From an uncultured Treponema sp. (GTDB lineage Bacteria; Spirochaetota; Spirochaetia; Treponematales; Treponemataceae), in the NCBI GenBank assembly GCA_905372205.1, contig CAJPOH010000065.1:1-5969 (forward strand): 5,969 nt of DNA, given 5' to 3'. The notes beneath the pieces are model-generated. The model did no database searches and was not told the origin of the DNA. It saw nothing but the letters and a program-made list of their open reading frames with translations. A program made the position numbers and the translations under genes. Positions 1 to 5,952 of the stretch are shown one piece after another (positions within the stretch are counted from its first letter, which is position 1; every line of letters starts with the position of its first letter).

Positions 1-17
1 AAAATTATAATAATATC

Positions 18-60
18 TTGATGTTATTATCTTGAAATAAATAAAATATTGTTGTAAATT
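18..60 (+). promoter_or_regulatory. Two overlapping sigma70-like promoter candidates upstream of gene A
   Basis: Candidate 1 is TTGATG (18-23), an 18-base spacer and TAAAAT (42-47). Candidate 2 is TTGAAA (32-37), a 17-base spacer and TAAATT (55-60). Both would start transcription 40-60 bases before the ATG of gene A. The two -35 boxes sit inside an 8-base direct repeat, TATCTTGA, at 14-21 and 28-35. In DNA this AT-rich, matches of this quality arise by chance, so the call rests mostly on position and spacing. Confidence 0.4.
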
Positions 61-68
61 ATGGTTTA

Positions 69-86
69 ACATCATTTTTTTGATGT
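69..86 (+). other. Small hairpin in the gene A leader
   Basis: ACATCA (69-74) and TGATGT (81-86) form a 6-bp perfect stem around a loop of six T. It would lie in the leader RNA about 12 bases before the Shine-Dalgarno sequence. The stem is short and AT-rich, so a regulatory role is only a possibility. Confidence 0.25.
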
Positions 87-98
87 AATAACATTCAT

Positions 99-104
99 GG
101 AGGA
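99..104 (+). promoter_or_regulatory. Ribosome binding site of gene A
   Basis: GGAGGA lies 6 bases before the ATG at 111. It fixes the start there rather than at the in-frame ATG at 126, which would remove the basic N-region of the signal peptide. Confidence 0.8.
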
Positions 105-110
105 TTCTTT

Positions 111-1229
111 ATGAAAGGACGAATTATGTCAGGAATGCTATTTTCATTTTTAGCATTCATGTTGGTAGGGTGCTTAAGCACTGATGGGAGTGCAAGGTCT
201 GGTTCTGGGGTGATGTTAAGAGAGGATGAGGTGGATTTTAATAGTGAGCCGGGGTCTCTAACTGTTCAAAATAGCACGTCTAAAGACGTGATAATCTTTG
301 TGGGGGCAGTGTCAAGAAATAAAATGCTCGGGGGTGTGCGTGCAGGAGGGGCTAGAGAATTCGATCTGGGGAAAATCCGAGGCATTCCCGAAAAAGGCTC
401 TCTTTTAATACGTGCTGCAACTGTAGAAAGATATCAAGAAAAAAATATGGTTATTACAGAAAATGATGTTATTTATACAAGTCTTGTAGTTTATAATTTA
501 AAAGATAAGAGCGATAGATCGTTCATTGATATTTATTCAGGCGTAGATGCCGAGCAAAAAACATGCATTTATGTTAGCAATAAATCTAAGGGTTTTGTAT
601 TAAAACTTCGTTTGGGTAATTATTCTCAAGGACCTGTAGTTGCAACATTAGCTCCTGGACAGAATAATGTGCCTGTGTTTCTTTCCCCTCGTAAAGATAG
701 GTTTCCTTATGAATTTTACCCCATATATGTCTATGCAAACCCAAAAACTGGAGAGTTGTCTCCTATGAGTGCAGGTCCTGAAGATAGAGATAGGGCAATA
801 CCAAAACCATTTGGAGGAACTGATGTTTCTAGATTGGAATTTGGTGGTCCTTCAAAGCCTATTCAAGGTTATAGTTCTGCTTTTATAAGTCTTCAAAACG
901 ATACAAAGTCATATATAGAATTCCGTAATGCAGGAGATCCTTTAGCAAACGAAAAAGGATGGTTTGGTACAGAAAAAGGACGTACTGATGTGTATAACAT
1001 TGAATCTACCGATGGAGATGGTGGGCAAACTTATACTGCACTTCAATTTGAATTTAATAATGGTCAAATAATAACTATTAGTCCCCATAAATTTAAACCA
1101 GGATATAAATATAGAGCAATTGTTACAGAGTTAAATGGTAGCTACCAGTATAACCTAACCGAAATAGGTAAGAAGTCTATTCTTGACGATGCAAATTCAA
1201 GAATTGAGCTCTTTATGGAAGAATATTAG
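111..1229 (+). CDS. Putative lipoprotein of unknown function, paralogue of gene B
   Basis: The product has 372 residues and I do not recognise a named family. A type II signal peptide is clear: basic start (K2, R4), a hydrophobic stretch at about 8-20, and lipobox L-V-G-C with the lipidated cysteine at 21, followed by a Ser/Gly-rich tether to about residue 34. The mature protein has three stretches that start alike, with alternating hydrophobics around an Asn-Ser/Thr or Asn-Asp-Thr turn, at about 49-87, 151-192 and 257-297. This suggests successive beta-sandwich modules. It aligns end to end with gene B almost without gaps, including the C-terminal RIEL motif. Bases 180-375 are G-rich compared with the rest of the window. 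No catalytic motif is visible; a structural or binding role at the cell envelope is inferred. Reading frame and export signal are secure, function is not. Confidence 0.9.
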   Translation: MKGRIMSGMLFSFLAFMLVGCLSTDGSARSGSGVMLREDEVDFNSEPGSLTVQNSTSKDVIIFVGAVSRNKMLGGVRAGGAREFDLGKIRGIPEKGSLLIRAATVERYQEKNMVITENDVIYTSLVVYNLKDKSDRSFIDIYSGVDAEQKTCIYVSNKSKGFVLKLRLGNYSQGPVVATLAPGQNNVPVFLSPRKDRFPYEFYPIYVYANPKTGELSPMSAGPEDRDRAIPKPFGGTDVSRLEFGGPSKPIQGYSSAFISLQNDTKSYIEFRNAGDPLANEKGWFGTEKGRTDVYNIESTDGDGGQTYTALQFEFNNGQIITISPHKFKPGYKYRAIVTELNGSYQYNLTEIGKKSILDDANSRIELFMEEY

Positions 1230-1244
1230 AATTAAGAATGTTCG

Positions 1245-1276
1245 AGTTCAAGACTTATTCTTTTAAGTCTTGAACT
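1245..1276 (+). terminator. 13-bp stem-loop between genes A and B; possible weak terminator or mRNA-end structure
   Basis: AGTTCAAGACTTA (1245-1257) pairs perfectly with TAAGTCTTGAACT (1264-1276) around a six-base loop, TTCTTT. It begins 15 bases after the stop codon of gene A, where a terminator is expected. Neither strand has a T-tract after the stem, and only 4 of the 13 pairs are G-C. Efficient intrinsic termination is therefore doubtful; an attenuator, a processing site or a 3'-end stabiliser fits as well. Confidence 0.45.
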
Positions 1277-1299
1277 TAAAACCCATCCATACATATAAA
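1270..1299 (+). promoter_or_regulatory. Promoter candidate for genes B-C-D
   Basis: TTGAAC (1270-1275), an 18-base spacer and TATAAA (1294-1299) resemble a sigma70 promoter, placed about 35 bases before the ATG of gene B. The -35 box lies within the right arm of the stem-loop at 1245-1276, so termination of A and initiation for B could interfere. The call is based on consensus match and position only. Confidence 0.35.
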
Positions 1300-1334
1300 A
1301 CCTAAAAAGCTTTACTGTTAATAAAGGAGTTGTG

Positions 1335-2396
1335 ATGAAAAAACTAATTATCTTTTTAATCCTATTTGTAAGTTTAGCATTAACTGCCAATGCGAAGGGG
1401 AAAGGAAACAAGTTGAACTTTAAAAGTGAAGAAGGCTCTCTTTCAATCTATAATGCTACGGCTCAAGATGTTGTTGTGTTTGCAGGCAGAGTGGAAAAAG
1501 ACATAGTTCTTGGTGGTATAAAAAGTGGTAAGAAACGCTCATTCAATCTTGGTAAGCTACCTAGCATACCTAAAAATGGAGCATTACTGGTAAGAATTGT
1601 CCCCTATAAATCATATAGAGAGAAAGGAATAATTAGTGAAGAAGATGTTGTCTACACAAGGTTGGTTGTCTATGATCTTATGGATAGTAAATCTAAAACT
1701 TTTTTTAACATACCTAAAGAGATTGACACAGAGCAAAAACACTGTGTTTATTTAACAAACACTTCAGATACATTTATATTAGAAGTAAAATTGCAAAATC
1801 CCACTCTAGGAGAGATTATTGCAACATTACCACCTGGAGTAAGTAACAAACATGTTTTCTTGTTACCAAGAGGTGATGGAATGCCGTATGACCTGTTCCC
1901 TAGTTTTACTTATGTACATCCTAGAATGATGGAAGTAACAACTATCAGCTCTTCGAGAGAAGACAGAATGATGGTATCGCCAAAGCCATCGACTGGGACT
2001 ACTCAAATGATAAAATTTAGGACTCCTTCAAATTATGTTGTGCCTTATGATGTTGCTTTTATAAATATTGAAAACAAGACTCTTTCATCTTTTGAATTCT
2101 GTCTTGCTAAGACAATTTTGAAAAACCAAAAAGGGTTAAGAGTTACAACATCAGGACATACCGATGTGTATGAGCTTTCTTCAGGTGACAGTATTAATGG
2201 GCAACTTTACAGTGAACTTTTTTTTGAATTTGATAATTTCACAAAGATGTCTATAAATCCTTATTCATTTAAAGCAGGATATGAATATAACATTACTGTT
2301 ACTAAGATTAATGACAACTATAAGTACGACATTAGAGAAGTGGGGCAGAAGAGCCTTGTTGAAGATGCAAGAATAGAGCTTATTATGGAAGATTGA
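1335..2396 (+). CDS. Secreted protein of unknown function, paralogue of gene A
   Basis: The product has 353 residues from ATG 1335. GGAG at 1326-1329 is 5 bases from this ATG and only 2 from the in-frame GTG at 1332, so the ATG is preferred. A type I signal peptide is seen (KK at 2-3, hydrophobic core about 4-17, cleavage after A-N-A at residue 20), followed by a Lys/Gly-rich start. There is no cysteine near the cleavage site, so unlike gene A the protein should not be lipidated. The remainder matches A along its length: FxSExGSL at about 29-36, the LGG and LGK motifs, DxEQK (131-135), and RIEL near the C-terminus. The same Asn-Thr beta modules recur at about 35-73, 137-177 and 240-280. Its stop overlaps the start of gene C by one base, indicating coupled translation. 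Function is unknown; a soluble partner or variant of A is inferred. Confidence 0.9.
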   Translation: MKKLIIFLILFVSLALTANAKGKGNKLNFKSEEGSLSIYNATAQDVVVFAGRVEKDIVLGGIKSGKKRSFNLGKLPSIPKNGALLVRIVPYKSYREKGIISEEDVVYTRLVVYDLMDSKSKTFFNIPKEIDTEQKHCVYLTNTSDTFILEVKLQNPTLGEIIATLPPGVSNKHVFLLPRGDGMPYDLFPSFTYVHPRMMEVTTISSSREDRMMVSPKPSTGTTQMIKFRTPSNYVVPYDVAFINIENKTLSSFEFCLAKTILKNQKGLRVTTSGHTDVYELSSGDSINGQLYSELFFEFDNFTKMSINPYSFKAGYEYNITVTKINDNYKYDIREVGQKSLVEDARIELIMED

Positions 2397-4183
2397 TGAA
2401 AAATTTTGGAGTTCTAAGTATTGTTTTTGTAGCCTTAATAACTATTTTTGCTTGTAAGACAATGCCTGTTGTAGAAGATGCCTTAAAAGAGAATCCAGCA
2501 AAAGTTATAGACAACACATTTCAAGCCACGATTGTAAATAACTCACCCTTTACAGTTGAAATAGATGGAAAGACAATCAAAACAGATGGTACTATCAAAA
2601 ACTCTTTTCCATTAATGGAAGGTGCGTTATATGATGATTGGTTTGTCAATTACACAATTCCACTTTCAAACGATGTTTTTTATTTGCATAAAGAAAAGGT
2701 GCAAGTTACAAATAATCAAGCGACAGTTGTAATAGAGCCTCCAACTGATAACAGTATGAGAGAAGCATACATTGTTGTAAAAAATACGTCAAAACAAAGC
2801 ATTGAACTCACTGATGGGGCATATGGTCTACTTTCAGCTTGCTTAAATGGAAGGATTAACACGTATACAGCACAGCGTGAATATAACATAGCTCCTTCAA
2901 AGGTGGCTGTTTATGAAATAGCAACAGAAGAAGATATGAAAAAAGGAAGGGTCTTCGCCTTTCAAAAAGATAAACACTATTCTCTTTTAGAAAATACGAC
3001 GTTGAAGCATGGCTACGTTTATGTGTTCGAATTCACTGGTAAAGAAGTAATCAAAATTGACGAGCGTCCTATACTTAAAGTAAACGAGCCACTTTGGAAA
3101 ATAGATGATTCCTCTCTTGCTATTGAGAAAGTGCTCTCGAAAGATGGTCTTTTTTATGCTGTAGGCAAAAAAAGATTGATTGATTCAGATGGTAATGCTT
3201 ATTACTGTCCATATATTCGTTGTATGGATAGTTTAGGTTATCTTAAATGGGAAACTGAAAAATCTAGCATTGATGGCGAGGCATCCGATGCTGTGTTATT
3301 AGAAAATGGAAGCCTTCTCGCCTGCGGGCAGAGTGTAATCGCAGATAGGAATGTAGGTTCGCTCTGGCTTTATTCAAGCGATGGCTCATTGCTAAGTAAC
3401 AAAAACTATGACTCTTTGCAAGAATTAATCAACTTAGCGGTTGTTGATGGTGGAATTGTAATAGCGGGCTTTGATAATGAAGGAGAATTTAGTCTTTCAA
3501 AAATCACCATTGTAAAAAATGCTATTGCTGGTGATAAAAAGATAGTTGCTTCCCTTCCTGAAACAATAGCAAAACATGAGTATGCCGTTTGTTCGCTATA
3601 CGAAGAGATTTCAAAAACTCTTTATTTATTCTGTAACTTAGCCAATGAGGATGGGGAGGTTGCCCCTTCCAAACTCTTTGCAATAAAAGAGAATGGAAAG
3701 ACAGAAGAAATCAAGCTAGATGACAAGATCGCTTCTATCTCTTCGGCTACTAGAGGTGCATCGGGTGCAATTTACATAGGAGGGGAAAGCACAATTGATG
3801 AAAAGACTGTAGCAGTCGTCCTAAAAATTGAAAAAGACAGAACAGTAAAAGTTTTCTATCAAGGAAGTGCACCATTTTCTTATATTACTAGTATGTATCT
3901 TGACGAGATGAGCAAAGCACTTGTTGCGGGTGGCGTTTGTAAAGCAAAAGAAAGTTCGGGGCTTGGTGGAGTTCCATTTATTGCAAGTTTTGATCTTGCA
4001 AGCGGTAGCGAGCTTTGGAGGCTTGAATATAAAAACATCGGCAAACAACTTTTAAGGTCATTTGTCCCATGCGTTGACTATGGCTTTGTAGCTTCTTTTT
4101 CTTCAGCCATTCAAGAGGGAGAGTTTGTGTTTTATGGTGCATCCATTTTAACTAGGATGAATGCAACAGGAGAGGTAAAATAA
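2396..4183 (+). CDS. Putative lipoprotein with N-terminal beta modules and a C-terminal beta-propeller
   Basis: The product has 595 residues from ATG 2396, which overlaps the stop of gene B as TGATG. An in-frame TTG at 2393 is less likely. GGAAGA at 2387-2392 is a poor, close ribosome site, so translation probably depends on coupling to B. The type II signal peptide ends at I-F-A-C with cysteine 20. Residues 41-60 and 122-175 resemble the Asn-Ser/Thr beta modules of A and B. From about 241 to the end I count seven repeats (about 241-288, 293-337, 344-380, 394-438, 445-488, 495-545, 553-594). Most have the order small-residue strand, G-x-hydrophobic strand ending in a small residue plus G, then a strand and an Asp/Gly turn, typical of propeller blades. 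One repeat ends G-S-E-L-W-R-L, as in PQQ-like blades. No active site is seen. A scaffold role on a membrane is inferred. Confidence 0.88.
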   Translation: MKNFGVLSIVFVALITIFACKTMPVVEDALKENPAKVIDNTFQATIVNNSPFTVEIDGKTIKTDGTIKNSFPLMEGALYDDWFVNYTIPLSNDVFYLHKEKVQVTNNQATVVIEPPTDNSMREAYIVVKNTSKQSIELTDGAYGLLSACLNGRINTYTAQREYNIAPSKVAVYEIATEEDMKKGRVFAFQKDKHYSLLENTTLKHGYVYVFEFTGKEVIKIDERPILKVNEPLWKIDDSSLAIEKVLSKDGLFYAVGKKRLIDSDGNAYYCPYIRCMDSLGYLKWETEKSSIDGEASDAVLLENGSLLACGQSVIADRNVGSLWLYSSDGSLLSNKNYDSLQELINLAVVDGGIVIAGFDNEGEFSLSKITIVKNAIAGDKKIVASLPETIAKHEYAVCSLYEEISKTLYLFCNLANEDGEVAPSKLFAIKENGKTEEIKLDDKIASISSATRGASGAIYIGGESTIDEKTVAVVLKIEKDRTVKVFYQGSAPFSYITSMYLDEMSKALVAGGVCKAKESSGLGGVPFIASFDLASGSELWRLEYKNIGKQLLRSFVPCVDYGFVASFSSAIQEGEFVFYGASILTRMNATGEVK

Positions 4184-4196
4184 ATAAAAATTATAA

Positions 4197-4200
4197 GGAG
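4197..4200 (+). promoter_or_regulatory. Ribosome binding site of gene D
   Basis: GGAG, within AAGGAG, lies 9 bases before the ATG at 4210 in a 26-base gap after gene C. The gap is too short and featureless for a separate promoter, so D is likely cotranscribed with B and C. Confidence 0.7.
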
Positions 4201-4209
4201 ATTAAATTT

Positions 4210-5322
4210 ATGAAAAAAATCTTTGTTGTTCTACTACTAAGCATGGCAGTAAGTAGTTTGTTTGCTGAAAAGTCTATTGAGGATGTTATGCGTAGTTTCA
4301 ATGAAAAACTTGCACGAAATGGCATTCCAAAGGCGGAGGTTGTAATAGGTTCAATTCATTTTGGAGAAACAGAAACACATGGCAGTGTAGCTGGCTGGAT
4401 GAAGGATGAGATTACAAAGGCAGCTGTTAAGATGAGGCGAATTAATGTTATTCGCGACACATTAAAGGCTGTTAAAGCAGAAGTAAAAACGCGCGGAATG
4501 GTTGATGGACAGAAAAAGCCTCAGTCGGCTCTTAAGAAAAAGTATATAATTTCTGGTAAATATATAGAAAACAAAGCAAAAGGAGTGGTTAGCCTCACAC
4601 TATATCTTGAAATTTCTGAAGGCGATACAACTGAGATTTTTGCAGCAGAAACTGCGATAATTCAATCTTCGGAGCTTGAAGATCGTGAACTCACTCTTTT
4701 CCCTGAAAACATTGAGCAAGTTAAGAATATAGAACAAGATTGCGAAACTGCAGTAAGTCTTGAAAAAAAAACTAATAGTTCAAAGCAAAGTGAGGATAAA
4801 GAGACCTCGTTTTCGAATGTTTCACAAACAAAAAATGAAAGACAAGAGCGACAAAAAGAGACGGGTATTAAAGAAAAAATAGTGCAAGAGATGCCTCAAG
4901 CAGTGCAAATTACAGCTTTTATGCTTGATAAAAAGAACAACCTTGTAGATACCTTGCACCCTGGTGACACTGTTAATTTCTTGGTTAGCACAAACAAAGA
5001 TGCATATATAAAAATTATGGGGATTGATGCAAAGGGCTCTACTTTTTGGCTTCCTATAAAGGATAATTTTATTAAAGCAAACATAGTGCGGACTTTTCCT
5101 GATGATAACACTATTGACTATCAAGTGGTTGACGGTGTTTTTGGTGCGGAACATCTATTAATATATGCAGCAACTTCTAAAGAAGGGCTTCCAGCCGAAA
5201 CAAAAGAGGAGCAGTACTATCCTGGATTAATTACCAATACTACACGAGGCATTGAAGGCGTGAAAAAAAATGAGAATTTCACGACCGGTGTGTTTAAGAT
5301 TTCCTATACAGTGTTGCCATAG
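4210..5322 (+). CDS. Secreted protein with CsgG/FlgO-like N-terminal domain and C-terminal DUF4384 domain
   Basis: The product has 370 residues. A type I signal peptide (KK at 2-3, hydrophobic to 18) is cleaved after L-F-A at residue 19. Residues about 41-152 look like the CsgG/FlgO/TolB-N type alpha-beta fold: an AEVVIGSIHF strand, a helix with M-K-D-E-I-T, a V-I-R-D strand, then Y-I-I-S-G-K-Y and a following strand pair as in envelope assembly proteins. Residues about 153-227 are a charged Glu/Lys/Gln/Ser-rich linker with no fold signal. Residues about 230-350 match DUF4384: L-H-P-G-D (249-253), a Y-I-K-I-M-G-I-D strand, G-S-T-F-W-L-P, and G-A-E-H-L-L-I-Y-A-A near the end. DUF4384 often occurs fused or adjacent to caspase-like peptidases, and here a broken one follows. 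A periplasmic role is likely. Domain calls are by eye: DUF4384 is fairly sure, the N-terminal domain less so. Confidence 0.87.
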   Translation: MKKIFVVLLLSMAVSSLFAEKSIEDVMRSFNEKLARNGIPKAEVVIGSIHFGETETHGSVAGWMKDEITKAAVKMRRINVIRDTLKAVKAEVKTRGMVDGQKKPQSALKKKYIISGKYIENKAKGVVSLTLYLEISEGDTTEIFAAETAIIQSSELEDRELTLFPENIEQVKNIEQDCETAVSLEKKTNSSKQSEDKETSFSNVSQTKNERQERQKETGIKEKIVQEMPQAVQITAFMLDKKNNLVDTLHPGDTVNFLVSTNKDAYIKIMGIDAKGSTFWLPIKDNFIKANIVRTFPDDNTIDYQVVDGVFGAEHLLIYAATSKEGLPAETKEEQYYPGLITNTTRGIEGVKKNENFTTGVFKISYTVLP

Positions 5323-5396
5323 AGATGGGGACTGAGGCGGATAGATGTCCGGGATTAGTTCATTCTTTTTTAAGGTTAAGATTTTAAGGATAATTT
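5323..5396 (+). other. Intergenic gap between genes D and E
   Basis: The first 30 bases are unusually G-rich and the rest AT-rich. AAGGA at 5386-5390 is the ribosome site for the ATG at 5397 (6-base spacing). A weak -10-like TAAGAT at 5377-5382 has no credible -35. A 4-bp stem (CGGA 5338-5341, TCCG 5348-5351) precedes T6 at 5365-5370, too weak and too distant for a terminator. Readthrough from D into E is possible. Confidence 0.4.
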
Positions 5397-5897
5397 ATGA
5401 AAAAAAGATTTGTGTTTAGTTTTTTCTTTCTATTAATAATATGCACTTTTTTACTTCCTACTCTTGTCTTCTCTCAAGAAGTAAAAAATGCTCTTTTAAT
5501 TGCAAACAATGACTATCCAATAAAGTATTTACCTCAACCGGTGCCAGAAGCTAGAAATCTAAAGCGTGCACTTGAAAGCATTGGTTTTAATGTAACTCTT
5601 GTAGAAAATGCAAACAGGGAAAGTATGGAAGATGCTCTTTTTGACTTTAAGAAAAAGTGTGAAAAAGAAGGAGGCATTGCATTCTTTCATTATAGCGGAC
5701 ACGCTGTACAGATTGATGGAGTGAATTATCTCCTTCCCGCAAACACTAGGATAGATAATATCTCTCAAGTTCGTTTTAAGTGTGGCACGCGGTATGGTTG
5801 CCGTCTCCAAACTAAAAAAATCAGAAACAGGTGTCTTCGTAATCCCATACACGGTAATGAAAAGATAATGTGTAGTGCAATAATGGGTAATGTGTAA
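5397..5897 (+). pseudogene. Truncated caspase-like (peptidase C14 family) secreted protease, inactivated
   Basis: The open frame has 166 codons. A signal peptide (KKR at 2-4, long hydrophobic core, cleavage near V-F-S at 26) is followed by a caspase p20 start: N-A-L-L-I-A-N-N-D-Y (31-40), R-N-L-K-R-A-L-E-S-I-G-F (53-64), V-T-L-V-E-N-A and the H-Y-S-G-H-A motif, whose H102 is the expected catalytic His. Similarity in this frame stops near residue 129 (base 5783). The next frame, open from 5782 to TAA at 5866-5868, then reads A-R-G-M-V-A-V-S-K-L and onward to G-V-F-V-I-P-Y-T, which resembles the segment downstream of the catalytic Cys in this family. The Asp-x-Cys-Arg segment with the nucleophile is missing, about 40 codons by family expectation, and everything after I-P-Y-T is replaced by AT-rich repeat DNA. 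Residues 130-166 of the open frame are out-of-frame translation. A productive protease is very unlikely. Confidence 0.82.
5866..5896 (+). repeat. Short direct repeat TAATGTGTA
   Basis: TAATGTGTA occurs at 5866-5874 and again at 5888-5896, 22 bases apart. It sits where caspase similarity has ended and AT-rich DNA begins, and overlaps the left arm of the palindrome that follows. It may be part of the same repeat element or chance in AT-rich DNA. Confidence 0.35.
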
Positions 5898-5952
5898 TAG
5901 ACAATTACTACGTATTGCATGTAAATCGCTTTAGTTACAAAATTACCCATTA
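5881..5952. repeat. Imperfect palindromic element at the 3' end of the caspase remnant
   Basis: TAATGGGTAAT (5881-5891) is the exact reverse complement of ATTACCCATTA (5942-5952). After a 1x2-base internal loop the pairing continues for 5 bp, TGTAA (5893-5897) with TTACA (5935-5939). The hairpin spans 72 bases with an AT-rich centre. No coding region lies between 5898 and the window end. It could be a dispersed intergenic repeat, a small non-autonomous element or a weak bidirectional transcription stop; no T-tract or transposase supports one of these. Confidence 0.55.

Noticed and set aside
186..371. G-quadruplex in gene A
   Set aside because: The loops between the G runs are 13 bases or longer, outside the range of a stable canonical quadruplex.
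1332..1337. GTG at 1332 as start of gene B
   Set aside because: It would leave only 2 bases after GGAG; the adjacent ATG at 1335 has proper spacing.
2393..2398. TTG at 2393 as start of gene C
   Set aside because: ATG 2396 gives the usual stop-start overlap and a rare TTG start adds only one residue.
5323..5370. Intrinsic terminator after gene D
   Set aside because: The best stem is only 4 bp and its T-run lies 13 bases further on.
5397..5475. Lipoprotein signal in gene E at cysteine 16
   Set aside because: The preceding residues (L-I-I-C) lie within the hydrophobic core and do not form a lipobox; cleavage after V-F-S near 26 fits better.
5793..5868. Programmed ribosomal frameshift in the caspase gene, using the A7 run at 5814-5820
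   Set aside because: Family-like sequence in the second frame already begins at about 5785, upstream of the A run, and the catalytic Cys segment is absent in any frame, so slippage would not restore a full protein.
5881..5952. Integron attC site (some treponemes carry a chromosomal integron)
   Set aside because: The palindrome lacks recognisable GTTRRRY and RYYYAAC core sites, and no cassette array or integrase is visible.
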